Source of the DNA: Minisyncoccota bacterium
GTDB lineage: Bacteria; Patescibacteriota; Minisyncoccia; UBA6257; HR35
Length of the DNA: 10,020 nucleotides
Reading direction: 5' to 3'
Assembly: GCA_938048445.1 (NCBI GenBank)
Contig: CALIVE010000049.1
Location: forward strand, 1-10,020
In this document: positions 1-7,133 of the stretch, in pieces
Numbering within the stretch: the stretch's first letter is position 1
Layout of the letters: the number at the start of each line of letters is the position of its first letter
Made by a program: the position numbers and the translations under genes
Notes under the pieces: model-generated
The model's input: only the letters and a program-made list of their open reading frames with translations
Told to the model about the DNA's origin: nothing
Database searches by the model: none

Positions 1-603
1 ATCAAAATATTTTCTCAATTTCATTTTAGATATATCTTTTTCTATCGGCTTAAAAATATCTTTATTCACTCCCAGATACAAAACTTTAATTTTTTCTTCA
101 GGTATTTTATAAATTTCAACGATATCTTTTTTAGTTGAAAATGAAGGAACCAATATTAAGTCCGCCCTTAAGGCAGAATTCTTTATTTCAGAATACCATC
201 TTTCTTTATAAACATAGGGCATAATTTCAAATGAGAGGTCATAAATAGTGTAAACAGTTTTAATTTTTTTGAAATATGGCAAATAAGTTCCAGATATACT
301 ATGATATATTTGAATATTTTGTTTATCTAAAAGAAACTCTATTAAATGGATTTTAAACCTTTTTTCTAAAATTTTTACCAATTTACTTGATAGAGGAAGT
401 ATCTGAAGTTTAAAGTTTTTTTTAACAATTTTTTTTATATTTTTAACTCTTACCATATAATTTTTTAAAAAATAACCAAATATTAAGTAGTCATTCTTTT
501 TATCAATTTCCTTCAAAGTATCTAAAAATTCAGGAAGAAGATAATATATTCCACCTTTTTCACTACTACCTAACCCAATTCCTGCATCTATACATATTTT
601 CAT
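1..603 (-). CDS. GT4-family glycosyltransferase, N-terminal part (cut by window edge)
   Basis: Translating the minus strand from the ATG at 603-601 gives 201 codons without a stop, running off the left edge, so this is the first half of a gene. The start MKICIDAGIG matches the usual opening of GT4 (GT-B fold) glycosyltransferases, and the glycine-rich segment at residues 10-19 (GLGSSEKGGI) stands where the family has its first nucleotide-fold loop. TVYTIYDLSFEIMP (116-129) and LVPSFSTKKDI (151-161) are the typical 'hDl' and 'SxxS/TkxDi' blocks, and KIKVLYLGVNKDIFKPI (171-187) is the inter-domain linker segment. The C-terminal sugar-nucleotide domain with the EX7E motif lies outside the window. 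The gene follows gmd by 66 bases and has no clear ribosome binding site. It is expected to add a sugar to a lipid-linked oligosaccharide in the cytoplasm; donor and acceptor cannot be read. Family call is firm, substrate unknown. Confidence 0.9.
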   Translation of the reverse strand, partial: MKICIDAGIGLGSSEKGGIYYLLPEFLDTLKEIDKKNDYLIFGYFLKNYMVRVKNIKKIVKKNFKLQILPLSSKLVKILEKRFKIHLIEFLLDKQNIQIYHSISGTYLPYFKKIKTVYTIYDLSFEIMPYVYKERWYSEIKNSALRADLILVPSFSTKKDIVEIYKIPEEKIKVLYLGVNKDIFKPIEKDISKMKLRKYFD

Positions 604-669
604 AATTTTCAGTTGAATAAATTTTCTTTTTAATTCTATTTTTTATTTTTTCAAATCAATTTTATATAT

Positions 670-1653
670 TCATTTTTTCTGAATTTCATATATTTCTTTT
701 ATATCATTTTCAACCATCAGTTCAACAAGTTCTTTAAATTTTACTTTCGGTTTCCATCCAATGTTTTTCTTTATTTTTGTTATATCTCCTCTAAGTTCAT
801 AAACCTCAGCAGGTCTGAATAGATTTCTATCTATTTCTATATATTCTTCCCAATTTAACCCAATTGTTTCAAAAGCAAGTTGAACAAATTCTTTTACAGA
901 ATGAGTTTCTCCTGTAGCAATAATATAATCATCGGGTTTATCCTGCTGAAGCATTAGATACATTGCTTCTACATATTCAGGAGCATAACCCCAATCTCTC
1001 TTTGCATCAAGGTTCCCAAGTTTTATTTTGTCCAGAAGACCAAATTTAATCATTGCAACTCCTCTTGAAATTTTTCTTGTCACAAACTCAAAACCTCTTC
1101 TTGGTGATTCATGATTAAAACAGATACCACTGCACGCAAACATGTTATATGCTTCTCTATAATTTTTTGTAAAATAATAACCAACGACTTTTGAAATTCC
1201 ATATGGAGACCTTGGATTAAAGGAAGTTGTTTCTTTTTGAGGGGTCTCAATAGCATGTCCAAACATTTCACTTGATGCAGCAAAATAGAATTTACAATCG
1301 GGTTTTCTGTTCTTTATTGCTGATAAGATATATATTGTGCCATTTATATTTATATCAAGAGTAGAAAATTCATCTTCAAATGAATAACTTACAAAACTTT
1401 GGGCAGCAAGATGATAACATTCATCAGGTTTTACCTGTTCTACTATATTATAAATGCTCGCATAACTTTCAATAGAACCACAATGTAGATGTATCTTATC
1501 TCTAATATGTCTTATACGCCATAATCTATGCTCGGGGTCTTCAAGAGCAACTCTTCTCACAATACCATGAACTTCATATCCTTTTTCAAGTAATAATTCT
1601 GCAAGATAAGAACCATCTTGTCCAGTAATACCTGTTATTAACGCTTTTTTCAT
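670..1653 (-). CDS. gmd: GDP-mannose 4,6-dehydratase
   Basis: This cytoplasmic extended short-chain dehydrogenase converts GDP-D-mannose to GDP-4-keto-6-deoxy-D-mannose, the branch point to GDP-fucose, GDP-D-rhamnose, GDP-perosamine and related sugars. The 327-residue protein starts with the NADP-binding motif TGITGQDG (7-14). Catalytic residues can be placed by spacing against the E. coli enzyme: Ser127 and Glu129 in ASSEMFG, and Tyr151/Lys155 in YGISK. NHESPRRG (180-187) and NLDAKRDWGYA (214-224) are Gmd-specific blocks for substrate and cofactor binding and separate it from other nucleotide-sugar dehydratases. Serine at the Ser/Thr position is a normal family variant. Length is slightly short of the usual 340-370 residues but no core block is missing. 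The ATG has a strong AGGAGG site five bases upstream and lies 20 bases after a GT4 gene. The enzyme that would finish the deoxysugar is not in the window. Confidence 0.96.
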   Translation of the reverse strand: MKKALITGITGQDGSYLAELLLEKGYEVHGIVRRVALEDPEHRLWRIRHIRDKIHLHCGSIESYASIYNIVEQVKPDECYHLAAQSFVSYSFEDEFSTLDININGTIYILSAIKNRKPDCKFYFAASSEMFGHAIETPQKETTSFNPRSPYGISKVVGYYFTKNYREAYNMFACSGICFNHESPRRGFEFVTRKISRGVAMIKFGLLDKIKLGNLDAKRDWGYAPEYVEAMYLMLQQDKPDDYIIATGETHSVKEFVQLAFETIGLNWEEYIEIDRNLFRPAEVYELRGDITKIKKNIGWKPKVKFKELVELMVENDIKEIYEIQKK

Positions 1654-1658
1654 TTTTG

Positions 1659-1664
1659 CCTCCT
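1659..1664 (-). promoter_or_regulatory. Strong ribosome binding site of gmd
   Basis: Read on the minus strand this is a perfect AGGAGG, five bases before the gmd ATG at 1653. It fixes the start codon and falls in the 20-base gap after the upstream glycosyltransferase stop, so gmd can be initiated independently of upstream ribosomes. Most other genes in this operon have much weaker sites. Confidence 0.85.
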
Positions 1665-1673
1665 ATTTTTTAT

Positions 1674-2813
1674 TTAGGTTAATGTTTTATATACATCCAA
1701 TGTCTTTTTAGCAGTATTTTCCCATGAGAATAATTTTGCTCTTTCTAATCCTTTTTTTGATAATGTTTTTCTCATATTTTCATTATCCAATACGAATAAG
1801 ATTGCCTCTACAATTTCCTCACAATTTTCTGGATTAACTAAAATACCAGCATCTCCAACTACCTCTGGTAATGAAGAAGTTTTAGATGTTATAACCGGCA
1901 CTCCACAACTCATTGCTTCCAGAACCGGTAATCCAAAACCCTCATATAAAGATGGATATACAAAAACTTCACATCCATTATAAAGATAAGGTAATTCTAA
2001 GACCGGAACATAACCAGTCAAAATTATATCTTTTTTAACATTTTCAGGGATTTCTTGCATTTTTTTATAAAAAATTTCTGATTTAATGCCAATTTGACCA
2101 CATATAACAAGTTTATATTCAGGAAATTTTTCTTTTATTATAGTAAATGCATCTATCAATACTGGTATATTTTTTCTTGGTTCAACTGTTCCAACAAAAA
2201 ATATATATTTTTGATTAATTCCATACTTCTTTTTAACATAATCTATTGCCTCTTTATTTTCAATAGGTCTGTAAATCTCATCTGCTGCTAAATGGATTAC
2301 TTCTATTTTTCCAGAGTTGACATTAAAAAAATTAATAATATCTTTTTTCGTTGAATATGAGTCAGCAATAATTTTCTCCACTCTTTTTATTGCTTTTGAA
2401 ATAATAAATTTAAATTTTTCTGAATCTGATTGCAAGAACCAGTTCGGATTTATTAAAGGAGTAAGGTCATGAATTGTTATTATTTGCTTACTGTATAAAC
2501 TTAATGGAGAAAAGATATGTAAAGTATGTATTAAATCAAATTTTCCATATAAAAATTCAACAGGTAAAAATCTCTGGACAGTATAATTATAAATTCTATT
2601 AGGTAGTCGTTTTACAACAATATAAAAATTTTCTGAATTAAAATCTTTTTTTATTTCATACTTTTCTTTATATTGTCTAAAACAACTTCCATATAGAACA
2701 TAAATATTTTCTTTATCAACTTTTTCAATATTCTTAATAAGGTTATAAGTATACCATCCTATCCCTGCTTTTTTCTTCCACAATAAAGGACTAATATCAA
2801 ATCCTATTTTCAT
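1674..2813 (-). CDS. GT4-family glycosyltransferase (canonical, mannosyltransferase-like)
   Basis: A complete 379-residue GT-B fold retaining glycosyltransferase. The N-terminal acceptor domain begins MKIGFDISPL, with the glycine loop AGIGWYTYNL at 16-25 and the block TIHDLTPL at 113-120. The C-terminal donor domain (about 200-379) has VGTVEPRKN (207-215), whose Arg/Lys pair contacts the donor diphosphate, GQIG (239-242), and the full signature YPSLYEGFGLPVLEAM (286-301) with the catalytic EX7E pair Glu291/Glu299. This architecture is common among GDP-mannose-using mannosyltransferases and rhamnosyltransferases of O-antigen loci, and the next gene is gmd, so a GDP-linked donor is plausible but inferred. 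No membrane segment is evident; a cytoplasmic or peripheral inner-membrane location is expected. The start is two bases after the stop of the nucleotidylyltransferase gene, with only an AGG overlapping that stop as ribosome binding site, which suggests translational coupling. Confidence 0.93.
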   Translation of the reverse strand: MKIGFDISPLLWKKKAGIGWYTYNLIKNIEKVDKENIYVLYGSCFRQYKEKYEIKKDFNSENFYIVVKRLPNRIYNYTVQRFLPVEFLYGKFDLIHTLHIFSPLSLYSKQIITIHDLTPLINPNWFLQSDSEKFKFIISKAIKRVEKIIADSYSTKKDIINFFNVNSGKIEVIHLAADEIYRPIENKEAIDYVKKKYGINQKYIFFVGTVEPRKNIPVLIDAFTIIKEKFPEYKLVICGQIGIKSEIFYKKMQEIPENVKKDIILTGYVPVLELPYLYNGCEVFVYPSLYEGFGLPVLEAMSCGVPVITSKTSSLPEVVGDAGILVNPENCEEIVEAILFVLDNENMRKTLSKKGLERAKLFSWENTAKKTLDVYKTLT

Positions 2814-2815
2814 AC

Positions 2816-3514
2816 CTAAAAATATTTTTCGGAAATTAAAATATCTTCTTTGTAAGTAATATTTATATAAAAACCATTAAAGAAAATCGGAACAATTAGT
2901 TCTCCACCATCAATCATTTTTTGGATTACATCTGTTATTTCAATTTCATTTCTTAATGGAGATGGAGGAGTGATTTTTATATAATCAAAGACCACTTTAT
3001 CAAAAAAATAAAAACCCATTCCACATAAATCATTTACAAGTTTTTTCGGTTTTTCTTCCACTCTTATTACCTTATCCTTTTCTATTTCAACTGAATAACT
3101 TCTTTTTATATCTTCTATATTGGATGTTTTCCATACACCAATACCCTGTTTAAATTCTTTAGGAAAAGTAAAAGACCCTTTACATAAACAATCGCCAAGC
3201 ACAACTATAAATTTTTTATTTATATATTTTTCTACCAAAGATACTGCATATCCAATTCCTTTTAATTCTTTTTGCTCAATAAATTCACTATTTATATCTA
3301 TTTTATTTACATACTCAATAATTACTTCCTTCTTATATCCTACAACAAAGATAAAATTTTCAGTGAATTGTTTCCAGTAATTTATAATGTAAAAAAGAAG
3401 TGGTTTATCTTTAATAAGAACCATACTTTTAGGCAAATCTGGTTTGTTTAATCTTGTGCCTTTACCTGCACAAAGAACCACACATTTTATATTCTTTTCA
3501 AAAAAATTATCCAT
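2816..3514 (-). CDS. Small sugar-phosphate nucleotidylyltransferase (GlmU-N/MobA-like GT-A fold)
   Basis: A 232-residue stand-alone nucleotidylyltransferase that should couple an NTP to a sugar-1-phosphate or similar phosphate, releasing pyrophosphate. The NTP-binding signature LCAGKGTRL (14-22) is followed by PDLPKSM (25-31), with Lys29 at the conserved position, and by DKPLL (36-40). KGIGYA (85-90) matches the base-recognition loop, LGD (106-108) gives the metal-binding Asp108, EKPKK (154-158) is a further conserved block, and NEIEITDVI (189-197) resembles the ITDVI region of GlmU. Near the end NGFYINITYKEDI (213-225) places Asn218 where GlmU uses Asn and most RmlA/ManC-like enzymes use Asp. 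There is no acyltransferase domain as in GlmU and no C-terminal mannose isomerase domain as in ManC. Its length and motifs would also suit a CTP-using LicC-like enzyme. The gene overlaps the preceding glycosyltransferase by 8 bases. Fold confident; nucleotide and substrate unknown. Confidence 0.85.
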   Translation of the reverse strand: MDNFFEKNIKCVVLCAGKGTRLNKPDLPKSMVLIKDKPLLFYIINYWKQFTENFIFVVGYKKEVIIEYVNKIDINSEFIEQKELKGIGYAVSLVEKYINKKFIVVLGDCLCKGSFTFPKEFKQGIGVWKTSNIEDIKRSYSVEIEKDKVIRVEEKPKKLVNDLCGMGFYFFDKVVFDYIKITPPSPLRNEIEITDVIQKMIDGGELIVPIFFNGFYINITYKEDILISEKYF

Positions 3515-4790
3515 TTTTTAATCTTCTATATAACATAATAATCTTTTTTGCATTTTCTTCATCATTCCATATTTTTTTTGCCTTTTCAAATGCATTTTTT
3601 CCCATTTTTTTTGCTAAATCTTTATCTTTCAATAATATTATTATTTTTTCTGCAAATTCTTTAAAATTTTTAGGTTCACATAAAAAACCACTCTTTCCAT
3701 CTTCAATAAATTCTTTTATTCCTCCAATTCTACTTGCTACAATTGCTTTTTTATTATACATCCCTTCCACAAGAATAACAGGAGACATATTTTCCCATTG
3801 TTCAGGTATTACTAATATTTCTGCTTTTCTAAAATAATTTTTAACTTGTTCAGGAGTTATTTTCCCAACAATTATAACATTTCTTTCAATTTTCATCTCT
3901 TTAATATTCTTTAAAATTTCTTCTACATAATCCTTTTCAACTTTTTCAATTTCTCCTACTACATATAATTTTACATCTGGAAATAATTTTTTTATTTCTG
4001 CTATTGCTTTGATTAAAATATGTAGTCCTTTTCTATATTGAACCCACCCGGAATATAATATTGAGTTTTTTTCTATTTCGTTGTTATGATTGATATTTTC
4101 TTCAGATTTTTCAAATATTTGTGGAATAAATATTAATTTCCTTTTAGGAAGACCATATTTTCTGCCAATTTCAAGAGATGCATTTGATAGAAAAATGAAT
4201 GCATCTATGTTTTTAAGAAAAAAATTAAAAAAATATTTTCTAAATGGTAAAAAAATTCTGTATTTGGGAGATACTTTTTTAAAACAATAAAAACATTTAA
4301 TTCCACTGTATTCTTCACAGATATTTCCATTATTATCTAAAAGAGTTTCATTGGGACAAAAGAACCAGTAATCATAGATACTCAGAATTGTGGGTATTTT
4401 AAAAATTTTTGCCCATATAAGAGGAGCAAAAGATATTTTTTTGAAATTGTGAAAATGAATCAAATCAGGTTTAATTTTTTCAATAACTTTTTTTGATTTT
4501 AAAAATACATAGATGTCAAAAGGAAATATCAAATGATAAAAACTTGAAATAATAGAAAAAATTTTATTTCTAAAAATGTTAGGATTGTTGAAATTTATAA
4601 GATTATGCATTGTTTTCATTGAATAGATGTTAGATTCAATTTTTTCTTTTTTTTCAATACTGGTTATTAAAATGTAATTCTCAATATTATTGGTTTTAAG
4701 TTTCTCTATCAATCTTAAAGTTGCAATTTCAGCGCCTCCGTATATACTATGATATTTTGGATGGTAATCAAGTATATGTAAAATTTTCAT
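3507..4790 (-). CDS. GT4-family glycosyltransferase with four-cysteine insertion
   Basis: A complete 427-residue GT-B glycosyltransferase. Residues YGGAEIATLRL (17-27) form the N-terminal glycine loop, and PDLIHFHNF (108-116) plus LSIYDYWFFCPN (136-147) are typical acceptor-domain blocks. After them come Cys145, Cys158, Cys166 and Cys169, an insertion seen in a subset of GT4 enzymes. The donor domain has YSGWVQYRKGLHILI (246-260) with the Arg253/Lys254 pair, VVGE (277-280), and EQWENMSPVILVEGM (330-344). Here the acidic pair Glu333/Glu342 is separated by eight residues, not the usual seven. GGIKEFI (356-362) and GFL (368-370) complete the fold. The ATG overlaps the preceding radical SAM stop as ATGA, with AAGGGA eight bases upstream, so the two are translationally coupled. 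It probably extends the same lipid-linked glycan in the cytoplasm. Family firm; sugar specificity unknown. Confidence 0.92.
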   Translation of the reverse strand: MKILHILDYHPKYHSIYGGAEIATLRLIEKLKTNNIENYILITSIEKKEKIESNIYSMKTMHNLINFNNPNIFRNKIFSIISSFYHLIFPFDIYVFLKSKKVIEKIKPDLIHFHNFKKISFAPLIWAKIFKIPTILSIYDYWFFCPNETLLDNNGNICEEYSGIKCFYCFKKVSPKYRIFLPFRKYFFNFFLKNIDAFIFLSNASLEIGRKYGLPKRKLIFIPQIFEKSEENINHNNEIEKNSILYSGWVQYRKGLHILIKAIAEIKKLFPDVKLYVVGEIEKVEKDYVEEILKNIKEMKIERNVIIVGKITPEQVKNYFRKAEILVIPEQWENMSPVILVEGMYNKKAIVASRIGGIKEFIEDGKSGFLCEPKNFKEFAEKIIILLKDKDLAKKMGKNAFEKAKKIWNDEENAKKIIMLYRRLKNG

Positions 4791-5923
4791 CTTATAAGTC
4801 CCTTTATTTTCTTTAAAATTTTTTCTATAAGTGAAATTTTATGAGGTCTCATAGAATAAGTCATTTTGTATATTTTTTTCTGTAAATGTTTTGAATAGGT
4901 ATCAGCAACAGGTTTGGCATTTTCTCCATAAAATAAATAATCATATTGCATTCCTTTATCAAAAGGAACATAATAAGAAAAATGAGCATTTATACCTATT
5001 TTTTTTGCCCATATTAAACTTTTTAAATCTTTCTCAAAGGAAGACCCTGGAAGTCCAATAATAAAAAATCCGTTTACACTTTTAAAATATTTTTTAGCAA
5101 TCAAAACAGCCCTTTCTATATCAACGCTTGTTTCTCCTTTTTTTATAATATTTAGTACATCGTCATCTATACTCTCTATTCCAAAACTAATATGACTACA
5201 TCCAGAATCTTTTAATAATTGTGCTAATTCTTCATCAAATCTATCTGCTCTTAAACCATTAGCACAACTCCAAGATAATTTCAAATTTCTTATAAGTTCA
5301 CAAAATTTAACTACTCTTTTTTTATCTACATTAAAACAATCATCTAAAATTGAAAAAGATTTTATATCCCATTTTTCTTTAGCAATTTTCAATTCTTCAT
5401 AACAATTTTCAGGACTTCTTGTAAGATATCTGGTATTTCTACTTACACAATATATACACTGATAAGGACAACCTTGAGAGGTCATAATTGGATAATCCCA
5501 CCTTCCTTTGTTCCAATTTTTTTGAAAAATAATAAAAGAATCCAAAAGTTGGTAATCAGGAAAAGGTAATTGATCCGAAAATGGAATGTTTATTTCTATC
5601 TTATCTTCAAATTCAATATATGGATAACAACATTGGACATTGATAATTCCTGAAACTGATTTAACTTTTGCTCCTGGATATTTCTTTTTATATTTTTGAG
5701 CAATTTGTTTTGCTTGACTATATGTTCTTGACTGTACCGAAATTCCAATTATATCCGATTTTATTTTTAAGTATCTATTTTTAGGTCTTGGTTTTGTATT
5801 TAAATCTATAATTTTACAATTTAAAATAGTAGCAGCATAAGTAAGTCCAAGATTTGGAATATCAAAATTTACTCCAGCATAAGGATTAATTAGTATCATT
5901 TCATACTTTTTCTGATACTCCAT
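4787..5923 (-). CDS. Radical SAM protein of the B12-binding class with degenerate N-terminal domain
   Basis: A 378-residue iron-sulfur enzyme predicted to cleave S-adenosylmethionine to a 5'-deoxyadenosyl radical. The radical SAM core has SQGCPYQCIYC (149-159) with the CX3CX2C cluster ligands Cys152, Cys156 and Cys159, then LDDCF (193-197), GLRADRF (223-229), FGIES (247-251) and GFFIIGLPG (285-293), the pattern of the Elp3/B12-binding superfamily. The first 110 residues (MILINPYAG at 9-17, DIIGIS at 57-62) resemble a cobalamin-binding Rossmann domain, but it is short and has no DXHXXG motif, so B12 binding is doubtful. The C-terminus (362-378) is a Lys-rich amphipathic helix. Two starts are possible: the listed ATG at 5923, overlapping the SPASM gene by 23 bases, or Met9 at 5899, one base after that gene's stop, which fits family N-termini better. 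Reaction unknown; modification of a glycan precursor is an inference from context. Confidence 0.88.
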   Translation of the reverse strand: MEYQKKYEMILINPYAGVNFDIPNLGLTYAATILNCKIIDLNTKPRPKNRYLKIKSDIIGISVQSRTYSQAKQIAQKYKKKYPGAKVKSVSGIINVQCCYPYIEFEDKIEINIPFSDQLPFPDYQLLDSFIIFQKNWNKGRWDYPIMTSQGCPYQCIYCVSRNTRYLTRSPENCYEELKIAKEKWDIKSFSILDDCFNVDKKRVVKFCELIRNLKLSWSCANGLRADRFDEELAQLLKDSGCSHISFGIESIDDDVLNIIKKGETSVDIERAVLIAKKYFKSVNGFFIIGLPGSSFEKDLKSLIWAKKIGINAHFSYYVPFDKGMQYDYLFYGENAKPVADTYSKHLQKKIYKMTYSMRPHKISLIEKILKKIKGLIR

Positions 5924-7133
5924 ATTTTTCTTCTCTTTCTATTGTATTATATGCTCTACATCCTGCACATAATATAGGAACTTTCTCTCTTTTACTGATA
6001 ACCATTTTTCTAAAATTTTTATATCTTTCCGAAAACCATATTTCTTTAAAAGATTTTTCAAAAATATTTCCAAAAGCATGCTTTCTTAAAAAATCCCTTT
6101 TATTTGACATTAAAACTGCACAACAGGGCATTACATGTCCTCCCATCATAATATAAGGTTCTTGCCATGCATAACAATAATGCATAGGAGGAAGATTTTT
6201 GGGATGAGTAGGATGAACAAATGAAATTTTCAAATCCAAATCTTCTGCTTTTTTAATTACTTTTTTTACAATATTATCTGGAATTTTTGGAATAAATAAT
6301 TCTTCTATTTCTGGGAAATAAAGTAATCCTGTAAACTCAATTGTGCTTCCAATGCCTAATAAATCTTTATCAAAAGAATGAACAATTTCTAAGAATTTTT
6401 CCATCTCATACAAATTTAATTTGTTCACTATATATCTAAAGTATATAACTGGAATGGGTGAATTGTATTTTCTTTTCAATTCTAATAGGGTTCTAATGTT
6501 ATTGATTGTTTTTTTAAAATTGCATCCAACTTTAATTTTTTCATAAGTTTCTTTTGTCCCAGCATCAAAAGAAATATAAATTACATCTACACCAAGAGTA
6601 ATCAGTTTTTCAGCAATTTCTTTATTTATTAAGTCAAAACTATCAACTAATGCAACATAAACATCTCTTTTTTTTAGATATTCAATCATTTTTAAATAAT
6701 CTCTGTTTAAAAAAGCATCTCCTTCTCCAGTTAAATTTACCCATTTTAACTTGGGAAAATTCGCAATAATATTTTTAAATTCTGTAAATGTTAAATCTTT
6801 ATTCGGTTCTTTCCAATATGTATGTTCACAAATAATACATTTTTTGTTACATCTTGTAGTAACTTCAATTTCAACTACCTGTGGAAAACCAATAAATAAA
6901 CGGGTAAGATTTGGAAATAATTTAAAAAAAGGAATAAGAATTGAACCAACCCAACAACCAGTTCCTTCTCCACCTGCAAAAACAAATGATTTTGTCCACA
7001 AAAATTTATAAACTCTTCTGATCCCTCCTTTTCTGAAAAGATAAAAGATAATTTTTCTGTAATAAACCAGATTATTTCCAATTCCTTTTATTTTATTTAA
7101 AATTTTTATTATCACTTTTAAAAAATTTGTCAT
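5901..7133 (-). CDS. Radical SAM/SPASM domain protein
   Basis: A 410-residue radical SAM enzyme. TTRCNKKCIICEH (92-104) holds the CX3CX2C ligands Cys95, Cys99 and Cys102, NLTGEGDAFLN (133-143) is the SAM-binding 'GGE'-like strand, and YISFDAGTKETYEKI (186-200) is a conserved core block. The C-terminal SPASM/twitch region has Cys320-X11-Gly332-X4-Cys337 (followed by Cys338), GNIFEKSFKEIW (355-366) and Cys389-X2-Cys392. That supplies ligands for one auxiliary 4Fe-4S cluster, not the two of full SPASM enzymes such as anSME. Residues 1-47 are strongly basic with amphipathic character, suggesting peripheral membrane contact. The start is set by an AGGAGGA site seven bases upstream, inside the flippase gene, giving a 41-base overlap. 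Known SPASM/twitch enzymes modify peptides or aminoglycoside sugars. No precursor peptide gene is visible, so a sugar or lipid-linked intermediate is the likelier substrate, by inference. Family confident; reaction unknown. Confidence 0.92.
   Translation of the reverse strand: MTNFLKVIIKILNKIKGIGNNLVYYRKIIFYLFRKGGIRRVYKFLWTKSFVFAGGEGTGCWVGSILIPFFKLFPNLTRLFIGFPQVVEIEVTTRCNKKCIICEHTYWKEPNKDLTFTEFKNIIANFPKLKWVNLTGEGDAFLNRDYLKMIEYLKKRDVYVALVDSFDLINKEIAEKLITLGVDVIYISFDAGTKETYEKIKVGCNFKKTINNIRTLLELKRKYNSPIPVIYFRYIVNKLNLYEMEKFLEIVHSFDKDLLGIGSTIEFTGLLYFPEIEELFIPKIPDNIVKKVIKKAEDLDLKISFVHPTHPKNLPPMHYCYAWQEPYIMMGGHVMPCCAVLMSNKRDFLRKHAFGNIFEKSFKEIWFSERYKNFRKMVISKREKVPILCAGCRAYNTIEREEKYGVSEKV

Noticed and set aside
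604..669. Possible promoter (TTGATT, 15-base spacer, TAGAAT on the minus strand) or terminator in the largest gap between genes
   Set aside because: The spacer is too short and both boxes are easily produced by such AT-rich DNA. The only inverted repeat (GAAT/ATTC-type) is weak and has no GC stem, so neither call is supported.
3454..3837. Plus-strand open frame of 127 codons, and several shorter plus-strand frames elsewhere
   Set aside because: They lie antisense to genes with full family motifs, encode Phe/Ser/Ile-rich low-complexity sequence, the expected complement of Lys/Glu-rich coding, and have no convincing start signals.
670..5903. Alternative genetic code with reassigned TGA, considered because of the low GC content
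   Set aside because: TGA ends gmd and both radical SAM genes at positions matching family lengths or the start of the next gene, so it acts as a stop.
4787..7133. RiPP (modified peptide) cluster built around the two radical SAM genes
   Set aside because: No small precursor gene fits between the overlapping or abutting genes, no RRE-like domain or peptidase/exporter is seen, and all neighbours are glycan genes.
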